Positions 1 through 9,003 of a stretch of 64,000 bases of DNA are shown here, in pieces. The stretch is taken from NCBI GenBank assembly GCA_016708845.1, contig JADJFB010000004.1:124001-188000 (forward strand). Reading direction: 5' to 3'. A program made the translations under genes and the position numbers. Below the pieces are notes generated by a model. The model had not been told where the DNA came from, did no database searches, and was given only the letters and a program-made list of their open reading frames with translations. The first letter of the stretch is position 1. Each line of letters begins with the position of its first letter. The stretch comes from Bacteroidota bacterium (lineage in GTDB: Bacteria > Bacteroidota > Bacteroidia > B-17B0 > Aurantibacillaceae).

Positions 1-2556
1 GCTGCTTTTGATTTAACATCATATATAGGACAATGTGTAAACTTAGAATTTACAGTTGCGGGTTGTGTTGCTTCTCAAGGAGCACATGGAGGTTATGCTT
101 ATATTGATGCTTCTTGCAGTCCAATGACATTAAATTTAAACGGTACAGATATTCCAATTGGACAAACAAATAACTCCTTTTGTGGTGCAGCTACAACTAA
201 TACATTATGCGCACCTCCTGGTTTTACGTATAGTTGGACAGGGCCAGGTGTGGCGGGACAAACAAGTCAGTGTGTAAATACAAACTCCAATGGAACATAC
301 TCAGTTACCTTGGGAATTGCAGGTACCACTTGTTCATTCAGCCCTGTATTATATTCAACGTTTAACTCGGCACCAAATCCAACTGTCACAGCATCATTAA
401 CTCAGCCAATATGTGTGTTACCAGCAGGTACAGCATCTATTACTGTTAATGGGGGAACTGGACCATATACTTTTTCTTGGACACCGGCAGCACCATCTTC
501 TTCTGTGAATGCGAATTTACCTCCAGGAACTTCATATACAGTTTCAGCAGAAGACGATAATGGATGTATTGGTACTACAACTTTCTCAGTAGATCCATAC
601 CCGCCAGCTCCAGCCTATACATTAAATGTAAGTCCTAGTTATAGCTTAAGTTGTTCTTCGCCAAGTACAACCATTACTTTTGCGCCAACAAATACAAGCA
701 CTGCTAATCAATGGCAAGGACCTTCAGGAATGATAACTGGAACTAACGTAGTGGTTACTGCGCCAGGAGTGTATACATATACAACAATTAATACGGTTAG
801 TACGTGTTCATTAACCGGAAGTATAAATATTACTGGTTCATTGAACTTACCTGTTTTAACTTCTTCATTGACTCAGCCTAGCTGTGCATCACCAGTAGGA
901 AGTGCAACCGTAAGTGTTGCAAATGGTACGGCTCCATACACGTATTCTTGGTCGCCAACAGTTGCTGCTCCAACAAATACGGTAAACTCTAATTTACCGC
1001 CGGCAACAAATTACACAGTATCTGTTACTGATGATGCAGGTTGTACAGCTTTAACTACTTTCTCAGTTAACCCGTTTTCAGGCGCTCCGTTATACACCTT
1101 AAGTAATAATCCTTCGTTATTAATTACATGTGCTTCGCCAAGTACTACATTAACTTTTGCTCCAACAAATACAAATACAAGTACATCTTGGAGTGGTCCA
1201 TCGGGAATTATTTCAGGAACAACAACTGTTGTAACTGCTACTGCTGCAGGAACTTATTCGTACGTTGCTTTAAATACTATTAGTACTTGTTCTGTATCTG
1301 GAACCGTAGTTGTAACAACGGATACTATTATACCTGCAGCTGCTTCTTATACTGTAGTTTGCGGTAGCGCTAACATGATATCTTTAACCGCAACATCAAC
1401 ACCTAGTATTGAGTTAGATTGGATAACACCATTTACTCCAACAACATCCATTGGTAATCCAGCAACATCAGCTGCAATTGGAGTTTATACATTAACAGCG
1501 TTTAACCCTAATAATGGATGTTTACAAACCTATACCGTTCCAACATCTATTCCTACAATTAACGTGTTAACCTCGCCTAGTAATAATTTATTAACCTGTT
1601 CTACTACAACTATTAGCGCCAATGCTTCTTCTACTCCAAGTGTATTAATTAGCTGGAATAATGGAACATCTACTGTAACAACAAATCCACTGCCAATTAC
1701 AGCAAGTGGTTCTTATACAGCAATTGCAACTAATAGTTTAGGTTGCAAAAGTCAATCAGTTATTACAGTAAGTTCTAATACAGTTGCTAATGTTAATATT
1801 AATGCATCATCCACATTAATTACATGCGCAACCGGTTCTGAAACTTTAACAGCAAATAGTTCGGTTGGAGGTCCATATGTTTATAGTTGGACACCTAGCT
1901 CAACCACTTTTACTGGAACGTCATTCCCTGTGACATCGCCTGATACTTATACAGTTGTGGCATTAAATACTGCCAATGGTTGCACGGCAACAGCTACACA
2001 AGCAATCAGTATGCAATCTATTAATGCTTCATTTGTTGCAGATACATACCAAGGGTTAATGCCGCTGCCGGTTACATTTACAAACACAAGTATATTTGGA
2101 ACTAACCCAGTTGGAACAACTTATTCTTGGAGTTTTGGAGATGGCAATAGTTTAAATTCAAATGATACAATCGTAAATCATCTTTATAATACTCCAGGAA
2201 ATTTCCCTGTTATATTAACCGCAACAAACGGATTCTGCAGAGATACTGCTATGAGATACATTAAAGTGGATATCATTTCTTTATTTGAAGTACCAAATGT
2301 ATTTACTCCAAATGGTGATGGTAAAAACGATGTGTTTACTTTTAATGCGATTAATATGGGAGAAATTACCATTACAATCTTCGACCGTTGGGGATTAAAA
2401 ATGTTTGAAGCTACCGATACTGGCAACATTAGATGGGACGGAAAAAACAAATCAGGAAAAACGGTAACAGATGGTACTTATTTTTACATCCTTACTGCAA
2501 CTGGTTTAGATGGAGTTAAATATGATAAACAAGGAACCATCAACGTATTTCAATAA
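1..2556 (+). CDS. T9SS-sorted giant adhesin, C-terminal part (5' end outside window)
   Basis: The frame is open from base 1, so the start lies upstream; the first ATG inside the window (124) is not the real start. The visible protein is Ser/Thr/Asn-rich. It has SprB-like repeats, two closely similar copies encoded at about 379-600 and 868-1080 (each with SLTQP, a PYT[FY]SW core and an NLPP...YTVS segment). A PKD-like domain follows near 2090-2240 (WSFGDG). The end is a gliding-motility-associated C-terminal domain (VFTPNGDGKND, IFDRWG, WDGK, DGTYFY), the type B sorting signal of type IX secretion. By family knowledge it is exported by the T9SS to the cell surface as an adhesin or gliding protein. 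The ligand is unknown. Confidence 0.9.
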   Translation, partial: AAFDLTSYIGQCVNLEFTVAGCVASQGAHGGYAYIDASCSPMTLNLNGTDIPIGQTNNSFCGAATTNTLCAPPGFTYSWTGPGVAGQTSQCVNTNSNGTYSVTLGIAGTTCSFSPVLYSTFNSAPNPTVTASLTQPICVLPAGTASITVNGGTGPYTFSWTPAAPSSSVNANLPPGTSYTVSAEDDNGCIGTTTFSVDPYPPAPAYTLNVSPSYSLSCSSPSTTITFAPTNTSTANQWQGPSGMITGTNVVVTAPGVYTYTTINTVSTCSLTGSINITGSLNLPVLTSSLTQPSCASPVGSATVSVANGTAPYTYSWSPTVAAPTNTVNSNLPPATNYTVSVTDDAGCTALTTFSVNPFSGAPLYTLSNNPSLLITCASPSTTLTFAPTNTNTSTSWSGPSGIISGTTTVVTATAAGTYSYVALNTISTCSVSGTVVVTTDTIIPAAASYTVVCGSANMISLTATSTPSIELDWITPFTPTTSIGNPATSAAIGVYTLTAFNPNNGCLQTYTVPTSIPTINVLTSPSNNLLTCSTTTISANASSTPSVLISWNNGTSTVTTNPLPITASGSYTAIATNSLGCKSQSVITVSSNTVANVNINASSTLITCATGSETLTANSSVGGPYVYSWTPSSTTFTGTSFPVTSPDTYTVVALNTANGCTATATQAISMQSINASFVADTYQGLMPLPVTFTNTSIFGTNPVGTTYSWSFGDGNSLNSNDTIVNHLYNTPGNFPVILTATNGFCRDTAMRYIKVDIISLFEVPNVFTPNGDGKNDVFTFNAINMGEITITIFDRWGLKMFEATDTGNIRWDGKNKSGKTVTDGTYFYILTATGLDGVKYDKQGTINVFQ

Positions 2557-2576
2557 AATAGTATTACACTAAAACC

Positions 2577-2612
2577 AAAAAAGCCATCCGAACACTAACG
2601 GATGGCTTTTTT
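2577..2612. terminator. Bidirectional Rho-independent terminator
   Basis: A 14-bp perfect stem (AAAAAAGCCATCCG at 2577-2590 with its complement at 2599-2612) closes an 8-base loop. It has A/T tracts on both sides, so it can end the adhesin transcript on the plus strand and the folC transcript on the minus strand. Confidence 0.9.
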
Positions 2613-2626
2613 ATTGATTTTATTTT

Positions 2627-3913
2627 TTAAAGAATGTCTGCTACGGTAAATGTGCTTCCTCCAACAAATACTAAATCAGCTGTCTTAGCCTGTTTTTTAG
2701 CTGCAATCAAGCCCTCTTCTACTGTTTTAAAAGTTTTGCCAGATAAACCTTCTTTTTTTGCTTGTATACTTAGTTCTTTCTCATCTAGCGCTCTTGGAAT
2801 GGATGCTTTGCAAAAATAGTAGGTAGCCTCTTTTGGAAGCATTTTTAAAATGCTAGAAATATCTTTATCATTTACAACACCCAATACAAAGTGAAGTTTT
2901 TTAAAATCGTAACGTTTTAAATTTTCTAACACTTCTTTGATGCCGTCTTGATTATGCCCAGTATCAGCAATGACTAAAGGTTTGTTTTGTAAAATCTGCC
3001 ATCTACCTTGCAAGCCAGTTAGTTTTTGAACCTGAGACAAAGCTTTATGAATCACTTCCTCTTCAATTAAAAAACCTTCTTCTTTTAATATTTCAATAGT
3101 GTTTAAAACACCCATCACATTTTTTATTTGATAGCTCCCCTGTAAATCAAGATTGTAAGTTTGCTTGGTGTTTGTTTTTTTATGAAGTAATTCAAGTGAT
3201 AGAAAATTATTTTGGTGAGAAGTTGAAATTACTTTATAGTTTTTGTCAGCAAACTCAATTGGAGCCTTTAGTTCTTTTGCTTTGTTATTAAATACAGATA
3301 TGACTTCTAACTGTGTTTGACTAATAGTAACTGGAACTCTTGATTTTATAATGCCAGCTTTTTCTTGAGCGATTAATGGCAATGTATTTCCCAATAAATT
3401 CATGTGATCAAAACTAATGTTGGTAATTAAACATGCAACTGGATTGATTACATTAGTTGAATCTAATCTTCCGCCAAGCCCTACCTCAATAATGGCAACA
3501 TCAACCTCTTGTTTAGCAAAGTAATCAAAAGCTAATCCAACGGTCCACTCAAAAAAGGAAGGCTCAATATTTTCAAATACTTTTTTATTTTCTTCTACAA
3601 ATTTTACGACTTCGGTTTTAGGAATTTCCTTCCCATTAATTTTAATACGTTCTCTAAAATCTACTAAATGTGGCGATGTGTATAAACCTGTTTTGTAACC
3701 AGCTTGTTGCAACACAGCGGCTAACATATGTGACGAAGAACCTTTACCATTAGTGCCTGCCACGTGCACACATTTTATTTTTTTTTCGGGATTACCTAAA
3801 GCTTTGCAAATAGCAATGGTATTATTTAAATCAGCTTTATATGCTGCTGCTCCAACACGTTGGTACATGGGAAGTTTTGTAAATAAGTAATCGAGTGTTT
3901 GTTGGTAGGTCAT
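2627..3913 (-). CDS. folC: Bifunctional folylpolyglutamate synthase / dihydrofolate synthase
   Basis: 428 residues, the normal length for FolC. It adds glutamate to dihydropteroate and folates in the cytoplasm, using ATP. The Mur-ligase-type P-loop is visible near residue 53 (GTNGKGS), followed by YTSPHL, and later SFDHMNLLG and EKAGIIK, which form the metal/ATP site of Mur ligases. The C-terminal ligase domain carries ADTGHNQDG. The ATG at 3913 precedes a typical family N-terminus (YQQTLDYLF). It ends close to the terminator at 2577-2612 and is followed upstream by the separate TonB-ExbD-ExbB group. It appears intact. Confidence 0.95.
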   Translation of the reverse strand: MTYQQTLDYLFTKLPMYQRVGAAAYKADLNNTIAICKALGNPEKKIKCVHVAGTNGKGSSSHMLAAVLQQAGYKTGLYTSPHLVDFRERIKINGKEIPKTEVVKFVEENKKVFENIEPSFFEWTVGLAFDYFAKQEVDVAIIEVGLGGRLDSTNVINPVACLITNISFDHMNLLGNTLPLIAQEKAGIIKSRVPVTISQTQLEVISVFNNKAKELKAPIEFADKNYKVISTSHQNNFLSLELLHKKTNTKQTYNLDLQGSYQIKNVMGVLNTIEILKEEGFLIEEEVIHKALSQVQKLTGLQGRWQILQNKPLVIADTGHNQDGIKEVLENLKRYDFKKLHFVLGVVNDKDISSILKMLPKEATYYFCKASIPRALDEKELSIQAKKEGLSGKTFKTVEEGLIAAKKQAKTADLVFVGGSTFTVADIL

Positions 3914-3963
3914 ACATCTTTAAGCATTAAGGATTTATGACTTAGAGAAAAACGCATAGAATT

Positions 3964-4818
3964 TTAAAAACTAAATATAATAGTGATGGTTCCTTTTTGT
4001 TCTTCAAATTCACCACTTACATTAAATTGTGTTGCCAAAGCCGCTTGCCTTGCTTTTGCTTTTAACATTGGGCTGCTGGTGGTTGTTCCACGTCCGTTAG
4101 GATCAGCTTTTATAACCTTGCCATTTTTATCTACTGTAATTTCTACGACTACTTTGCCTTCCTCTTTGGTGTCTTTTGATAATACTGGAGGTGTCATAAT
4201 GCTTCTACCTGATAAACTAAATCCATAACCTCCATTACCAGGACCTTTGCCTGGCCCTTTTCCAGGACCATCGCCGCCGCCTTCGCCGCCGCCAGTTCCT
4301 CCATTGCCATGAGTATTAGGATTGCCATCAGGTCGTCCGTCATTGCCAGCATGTCCGCTATTGCCATCACCGCCACCGCCGTTATTGCCTTTATTTTTTT
4401 CGAATTTTTCTTTTAGTAGTTCAGCAGCTGTTTTAACTTTTGGTTGAACAGGAATAACAACCGTTTGATTAGTGGTGTTAGGTTTAGTTTCTGTTTTGGT
4501 AACATTAATATCAACTCCATTTTCAGAAGTCACAATTTCTTCAGCACTATTAGTTGGTGGAGTAGGAGTTACTTCTGTGCTTTCTACCACCTTAACAGCA
4601 TCTCCAATCCCATTATTTTCTACATTCCCCGTGCCTTCATTAAAATTACCGATATTAAATTCAATACCACCACCACCACCTGGCGCTTCAGGGAAAGGAG
4701 GATTGGGAGTAACGATGATATAAAGAATAAGAAATAATAATAATAGAGCAAATATCAATAAGGAAATTCCTATTGATATCAGTCTATTTTTATTTTCTTC
4801 GGCTTGTGATAAAACCAT
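3964..4818 (-). CDS. TonB-family energy transducer, glycine-rich
   Basis: 284 residues. One N-terminal membrane segment (about residues 16-36) is followed by a long periplasmic linker with acidic, Pro/Thr and extremely Gly-rich parts (about residues 145-200). The C-terminal domain (about 205-284) resembles the TonB C-terminus (VVVEITVDKNGKV). It lies 2 bp downstream of exbD, so the three genes look like one ExbB-ExbD-TonB operon that couples the proton gradient to outer-membrane transport. The Gly-rich linker causes many spurious overlapping frames. Which receptor it serves cannot be told. Confidence 0.8.
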   Translation of the reverse strand: MVLSQAEENKNRLISIGISLLIFALLLLFLILYIIVTPNPPFPEAPGGGGGIEFNIGNFNEGTGNVENNGIGDAVKVVESTEVTPTPPTNSAEEIVTSENGVDINVTKTETKPNTTNQTVVIPVQPKVKTAAELLKEKFEKNKGNNGGGGDGNSGHAGNDGRPDGNPNTHGNGGTGGGEGGGDGPGKGPGKGPGNGGYGFSLSGRSIMTPPVLSKDTKEEGKVVVEITVDKNGKVIKADPNGRGTTTSSPMLKAKARQAALATQFNVSGEFEEQKGTITIIFSF

Positions 4819-4820
4819 GA

Positions 4821-5231
4821 TTATTTTCCGTTAGAAGGTTTAGTTGCCCAAACCATTTTGCATTTTAATTTATCAATAATAATCATCACGTCAACAGCAT
4901 CCTGTATGCTCAAATCTTTATCCATTTGTAATACCACAGTTGGTTCTGGATTTCCAGCAATTTTTGCAGCTAAAACAGATTCTAAAACCGAAAAATCTAC
5001 AGGGTCACTTTCTACAAAATAGTGTCGATCGCTTGAAACGTTTAAGTGAATAGGTTTTTTCTTATTCTCTACAGGAGTATTAGATTTTGCGCTTGGTAAG
5101 TTTACTTTAATAGCATTAGGACTTACCATGGTTGATAAGATAAGGAAAAACAACAGCAAGAAGAACATGATGTCGTTTAATGACTCTGTGCTTACCTCTG
5201 CGTCTCTATGTGCTTTTTTACGTAATCCCAT
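4821..5231 (-). CDS. exbD: ExbD/TolR biopolymer transport protein
   Basis: 136 residues, the typical ExbD size. A short cytoplasmic N-terminus leads into one membrane helix (about residues 20-40), preceded by SLNDIMFFLL, with the conserved aspartate of the proton path at the start of the helix. The rest is a periplasmic domain. It stands between the exbB-like gene upstream and the TonB-like gene downstream. By family knowledge it forms the inner-membrane motor with ExbB. Confidence 0.88.
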   Translation of the reverse strand: MGLRKKAHRDAEVSTESLNDIMFFLLLFFLILSTMVSPNAIKVNLPSAKSNTPVENKKKPIHLNVSSDRHYFVESDPVDFSVLESVLAAKIAGNPEPTVVLQMDKDLSIQDAVDVMIIIDKLKCKMVWATKPSNGK

Positions 5232-5252
5232 TTTTTTAAGTTTTGGTTTAAT

Positions 5253-5314
5253 GTTTTAAGTTTCTTGTTGCTTCTGGTTTATCAACTTTAAACCCGAAAC
5301 AAAAAACTTGAAAC
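5253..5314. repeat. Nested inverted repeat between exbB and exbD
   Basis: A 15-bp sequence at 5253-5267 recurs inverted at 5300-5314 with two mismatches. Inside it a 6-bp inverted pair (GGTTTA at 5276-5281 and TAAACC at 5289-5294) could form a second stem. The structure would fold in the mRNA between exbB and exbD and may tune the ratio of the two. No second copy was seen in the window. Confidence 0.5.
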
Positions 5315-6048
5315 TATTTTGAAGGTTCGTTTAACATGTCTAAAAACGCGATTTGTGTTTCTTCCATGCGATGAGCTAGTTTATCAATACGTGCATTTAA
5401 CCAATGGTAAAATACGAAAGCTAAAACCCCTACAACTAAACCTCCACAAGAGGTAATCATCTTTTGGTATAAACCCGAAGAGATAACTTCAATTTCTACT
5501 GTTTTAGCAACAGATATATCATAGAAAATTTTAATAACCCCAATAATAGTTCCAATGAAACCAAACATAGGAGCAATACGACCAGTAATATTTAAAATAC
5601 TCATATTTTTTTCTAAGCGATTTAATTCAGAAGAACCCGCTTTATCCATAGCTTCTCTAATCTCTTGCATGCTTTGTCCAATACGAGAAATACCTTGCTC
5701 TAACATAATAGCCTCAGGTGTATTGACGCTTTTACACATATTACGAGCATTCGCTAAGTTGCCACTGTTAATCATATCTTTCACGCTTGCTAATAAGGTG
5801 GCATTTTTCTTCGATGCTTTTGAAATTGTTAAAAAACGCTCAACCATGACATAAAGAGACATTAGTAATAAAATGGCTAGGGGAATCATAATAACACCAC
5901 CTTTGGCTACCATTTCAAATAATGATATTTCGTTTGGAGGAAGTTCTGTAGCGGTTTGTATGCCTGTTACAGCGGGTTGAATTGCCGCAGCTGTATCTGC
6001 AATTGCTCCTGCAACTGTAGGTGTTATTTGAAGAATGAATGACATCAT
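5314..6048 (-). CDS. exbB: MotA/TolQ/ExbB proton channel protein
   Basis: 244 residues with the ExbB/TolQ layout: a membrane helix near residues 50-75, a cytoplasmic middle part, then two helices (about 150-175 and 195-220). Family motifs are visible, including GFIGTIIGVI and the Gly-rich GGLVVGVLAF. It forms the proton channel with ExbD (downstream, 82 bp gap) to energise the TonB-like protein. Two adjacent ATGs (6048 and 6045) make the start uncertain by one codon. Confidence 0.88.
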   Translation of the reverse strand: MMSFILQITPTVAGAIADTAAAIQPAVTGIQTATELPPNEISLFEMVAKGGVIMIPLAILLLMSLYVMVERFLTISKASKKNATLLASVKDMINSGNLANARNMCKSVNTPEAIMLEQGISRIGQSMQEIREAMDKAGSSELNRLEKNMSILNITGRIAPMFGFIGTIIGVIKIFYDISVAKTVEIEVISSGLYQKMITSCGGLVVGVLAFVFYHWLNARIDKLAHRMEETQIAFLDMLNEPSK

Positions 6049-6555
6049 AGAGCTTATTTTTTAATTACACGAAGTTACCTTAGAAAGAGACGAGTAAATT
6101 AAACCATAAGCGATGTTTTAAACAGATTTGTGTTAGTATAACATCAGCATTAGCTAAAAGATACATGAGAGTATAAAAAAACTCCAAAGAATTTGCCTTT
6201 CTTTGGAGTTGTATCCGAAGACCTAAATTTATCGAACTTTGCCTTTGGTTTAAAGGCGATAGGCGAATACAGAAGCGTATTTTAATGGATTGATTTATAA
6301 TTACTTAAGTTTAATAATTAAAAATAAAGTCTATTATTTTTTGAGTTGTATTTTATGGTTATTCCCTCAAAACATCCCCGTAAGACAAATTGAGGTGTAA
6401 CTTATAAATAGGAAGGCTTCTTTGAGAGCTTTAATAAAAAGGTATATAATAATACCCAAAATGTCATTTTTGAAATTGTGAGATTCTTGTAAACTTTTCA
6501 AAAGAGCATGTCAATCCTTTAGTATTTTTCTGAGAAGATTTTAATCCACTATTAA
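6049..6555. other. 507-bp intergenic region without a recognised gene
   Basis: No coding frame of plausible length is visible. It holds the minus-strand hairpin at 6175-6210 and a smaller hairpin at 6241-6257 (GCCTTT, loop, AAAGGC). No tRNA fold was recognised. The promoter of the exbB operon should lie at the left edge. Confidence 0.6.
6175..6210 (-). terminator. Minus-strand Rho-independent terminator
   Basis: A perfect 12-bp stem (6180-6191 with 6199-6210) has a 7-base loop and is followed on the minus strand by a run of T (the A-tract at 6175-6180). It lies about 345 bp beyond the stop of the minus-strand gene at 6556-6942. That transcript therefore has a long 3' tail, or a small RNA lies between. 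Confidence 0.7.
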
Positions 6556-6942
6556 TTATCTAAAAGTCATAAGCCATTTATAAGCCTTATCATAATCTGA
6601 AAATATCTTTTGGGGATAATCATTTTTACTAAAACTATCCAAAAATTTCATAAATGCAACGGTAATAGAGTTAGAAACAACAATTGCCCTAGCCTTGGTA
6701 ACAGAAACCGAATGTTCAAGTTTTGCTTGTTCTTTCGCTTTTTTATCCATGCTCCAACTGGCACGGGCATCTAATAATTTTAAGGCACGTTTACCGTCTG
6801 CTTTATGTCTTATTGCTAAATTGATATTAATAACATCGTATTGATCCAATTTTCGATAATCCTTCATCGTTATAATGATGATGCCGCTTGTATCTTTAAA
6901 GACAGTTGCAAAATCTAATTCTGTTGGATTGGTATTAGCCAT
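6556..6942 (-). CDS. Conserved hypothetical protein, possibly STAS/SEC14-like
   Basis: 128 residues, no signal peptide or membrane segment, so probably cytoplasmic. The alternating strand/helix pattern (IIIITMKDYR, then KALKLLDAR, then a helical Lys/Ala-rich part and KAIVVSNS) resembles the small STAS/SEC14-like proteins found in Bacteroidota. This is a fold impression only; the family is not firmly recognised. It stands alone, divergent from the efflux locus at 7124, with the terminator hairpin 345 bp downstream. Confidence 0.6.
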   Translation of the reverse strand: MANTNPTELDFATVFKDTSGIIIITMKDYRKLDQYDVININLAIRHKADGKRALKLLDARASWSMDKKAKEQAKLEHSVSVTKARAIVVSNSITVAFMKFLDSFSKNDYPQKIFSDYDKAYKWLMTFR

Positions 6943-7029
6943 AATTTCAAATCAAATGTAGTCTTTTTTGTTATGCAATTCATTGGCTGTTGGCAGATTA
7001 CGCGATATGAATCTAGTATTTAGCTAAAG

Positions 7030-7041
7030 TGATTTAAATCA
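7030..7041. promoter_or_regulatory. Crp/FNR-type palindrome (TGATTTAAATCA) upstream of the RND efflux locus
   Basis: A perfect 12-bp palindrome of the form TGATNNNNATCA, identical in type to those before the nos, nor, nirK, ric and copper loci. Its centre is 51.5 bp upstream of the -7 box at 7087, the same distance as at the nirK promoter, which fits an upstream (class I) activator site. Confidence 0.6.
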
Positions 7042-7086
7042 TATTAAAAAATTGTTAAAATAATAGTGGGGGATTAAAATGTTTAA

Positions 7087-7094
7087 TACATTTG
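7087..7094 (+). promoter_or_regulatory. Bacteroidota -7 box (TACATTTG)
   Basis: Exact match to the TAnnTTTG -7 consensus. It lies inside the longest possible frame starting at 7079, which argues that translation really begins at the ATG at 7124. No good -33 TTG is visible, as expected for an activated promoter. Confidence 0.55.
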
Positions 7095-7123
7095 TAAGTG
7101 AATACTTACTAACATTAAAAATT

Positions 7124-7540
7124 ATGAAAGGAAAAAATAACATAGCTATCGGATTTCTAGTAATGGGATTATTTATGGCATACGGCTTTATACTTATTTA
7201 TTTAAGAGACTTCGCTCCAGGTAAGGAAGAGTGGATTAATTCTTATTCAATTGGTAAGCATTTTGAAACTAGATTAGCTCACGTACACGGTAATTTATTT
7301 GCATTCTTAAATATTTTAATAGGCTACTTGCTATTACACTTTAAAAATCAACTTAAAAACACAACGGTAATTTCTTGGTTAGGCTTAATAGGCTTATTAA
7401 TGCCAATAGGAATATTATTAGAAGTATACTTTGGCGCACCACCTGTTTTTGTTCTTATTGGTGCAATTAGCATGACAGTGTCTGTTATTTGGTTAGGAAT
7501 ATCCTTTTATAAAATGAAAATTGAAAATGAACAAAAATAA
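7124..7540 (+). CDS. Hypothetical four-helix membrane protein
   Basis: 138 residues from the ATG at 7124. An upstream in-frame ATG at 7079 exists, but a perfect -7 box lies after it. Four hydrophobic segments are visible (about residues 6-26, 48-66, 76-94, 101-122). A His-containing stretch at the second helix (LAHVHGNLF) could bind a metal or haem; this is inference. No family was recognised. It is the first gene of the efflux locus and overlaps the TetR gene by 14 bases. Confidence 0.7.
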   Translation: MKGKNNIAIGFLVMGLFMAYGFILIYLRDFAPGKEEWINSYSIGKHFETRLAHVHGNLFAFLNILIGYLLLHFKNQLKNTTVISWLGLIGLLMPIGILLEVYFGAPPVFVLIGAISMTVSVIWLGISFYKMKIENEQK

Positions 7541-8123
7541 ATTCACAGAGAGACAAATTCAAATCATTGAGGCTGCTACCAAAAGAATTGATGAGCATGG
7601 CATTCAGGATTTAACTATTAAAACCCTCGCAGCTGATTTAAATTTATCTGAAGCTGCATTATATCGTCATTTTAAAAGCAAGAATGAAATTTTGCTAGGC
7701 TTACTAACTTATTTTATTGAAGAAATGAAAGAAAGGCTTGGTTTAATTCTTTCTAATAAAGATCGTAGCCCATCAGAACTTTTGAAAGATCTTTTTGATT
7801 CGCAATTAAAAACATTTGTCAAAAAGCCTTCGGTGGTTAGTGTGATTTTTTCTGAAGGTATTTTTCAGTTCAATAAAGAGCTATCATCTACTGTTTCATC
7901 TATGATGGAATTAATGCAGAATCATATCGAAGATATAGTAAAGAAGGGTCAGGCAAATGACTCTTTTAGTAAGATTGTGGGCGTTTCAATAACAACAACC
8001 ATTATCATGGGAGGTATGCGTATTACGGTACTTAAATGGAAACTATCGGGTCATAATTCAGATTTAATTAAAGATGGCAATAAAGTATTGAGCGGAATAT
8101 TAAAAATGATAGAAACAAAATAA
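7527..8123 (+). CDS. TetR/AcrR-family transcriptional regulator
   Basis: 198 residues from the ATG at 7527; the frame could start 6 bases earlier at a TTG, but the ATG is preferred. The N-terminal helix-turn-helix of TetR regulators is clear (about residues 20-50: TIKTLAADLNLSEAALYRHFKSK). The C-terminal ligand domain is unassigned. It overlaps the membrane-protein gene before it and is followed 4 bases later by another membrane-protein gene. It probably represses the downstream efflux genes until an inducer binds. Confidence 0.88.
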   Translation: MNKNKFTERQIQIIEAATKRIDEHGIQDLTIKTLAADLNLSEAALYRHFKSKNEILLGLLTYFIEEMKERLGLILSNKDRSPSELLKDLFDSQLKTFVKKPSVVSVIFSEGIFQFNKELSSTVSSMMELMQNHIEDIVKKGQANDSFSKIVGVSITTTIIMGGMRITVLKWKLSGHNSDLIKDGNKVLSGILKMIETK

Positions 8124-8127
8124 AAAC

Positions 8128-8517
8128 ATGAAAACAATTATTTTAAAAATTTCGGGAACAATACTTACTTTATTTGCATTAATTACTCTTTTTATGAGTA
8201 CATCTGTGATCTTTGATTTATTTGGGATAAGAGAGAAGGAAGGTAATTATGTGTTATTTGTAGTGATTTCTAATTTCATTGCCGCATTTATGTATCTGCT
8301 AGGTGCATATGGCTTATTTACTGAAAAGAAATGGTCTACAAAACTACTATTAATTACAACAACAATTCTAATTGTAAGTTTTATTGGGCTTTTAATTCAT
8401 GCTAATTCTGGTGGAATTTATGAGCATAAAACTATTAAAGCTATGTTATCACGTATTGCCATTACGGGAGCATTTGCAGGTATATCATGGTATTTTATAA
8501 CAAAAAAAACAGCATAA
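8128..8517 (+). CDS. Hypothetical four-helix membrane protein
   Basis: 129 residues with four predicted membrane segments (about residues 8-28, 46-66, 75-95, 104-124). No catalytic motif or known family was recognised. The stop codon overlaps the start of the next gene (TAATG), so it is translated together with the lipoprotein that follows. It may belong to the inner-membrane part of the efflux locus, but its job is unknown. Confidence 0.7.
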   Translation: MKTIILKISGTILTLFALITLFMSTSVIFDLFGIREKEGNYVLFVVISNFIAAFMYLLGAYGLFTEKKWSTKLLLITTTILIVSFIGLLIHANSGGIYEHKTIKAMLSRIAITGAFAGISWYFITKKTA

Positions 8518-9002
8518 TGAAAAAGTATTTGGCAATATCAACTGTGATTCTCATGGGTATTATTTATGGTTGTAATAGTTCAGTAAAAGAGCATAATAGC
8601 GAAACTTTGCAAAGTCAACAATCAGAAGTAACAGAGGAGATTACACATCACCACGATGAGAGTGACTCCATTGAATTTAATAACGGAGCTAAATGGAAAG
8701 TTGTTCCAGATATGATGAAACATATTAGAAATATGGAGTCAGATATTAATCGTTTAGCTGAAGCTAAAAACATGGAATTAAATGATTTCAATAAACTTGG
8801 AGCTAGCTTGCAGAAAAATATTGATCTATTAACTTCTAATTGTACTATGGAAGGAAAAGCGCATGACGAATTACATAAATGGTTGCTACCATACATTGAC
8901 ATGGTAGACAAACTGAATAAATCAAAAAATAACGATGAGGCATTGCACACCTTACAAGAAATAGTGGCTTCCTATAAAACATTCAATATATATTTTGAGT
9001 AA
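8517..9002 (+). CDS. Hypothetical lipoprotein with a helical domain
   Basis: 161 residues from the ATG at 8517, which overlaps the previous stop. The N-terminus is a lipoprotein signal (hydrophobic run, then IYGCNSS). A His-rich stretch (THHHDE, near residue 45) is followed by amphipathic helices with one late Cys (TSNCTMEGKAHDELHKWL). The layout suggests a periplasmic helical-bundle protein that may bind metal; this is inference. No named family was recognised. It is followed immediately by a cytochrome c lipoprotein. Confidence 0.65.
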   Translation: MKKYLAISTVILMGIIYGCNSSVKEHNSETLQSQQSEVTEEITHHHDESDSIEFNNGAKWKVVPDMMKHIRNMESDINRLAEAKNMELNDFNKLGASLQKNIDLLTSNCTMEGKAHDELHKWLLPYIDMVDKLNKSKNNDEALHTLQEIVASYKTFNIYFE

Positions 9003-9003
9003 C

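Noticed and set aside
379..1080. Repeats in the first gene considered as a DNA repeat or CRISPR-like array.
   Set aside because: They are diverged protein repeats (SprB-like) within one frame, not exact DNA repeats with spacers.
4194..4376. Open frames overlapping the Gly-rich part of the TonB-like gene.
   Set aside because: Low-complexity shadow frames of the real gene on the same or other strand.
5253..5314. Inverted repeat considered as a mobile-element end.
   Set aside because: No transposase, no target duplication and no second copy in the window; it is more likely an mRNA hairpin.
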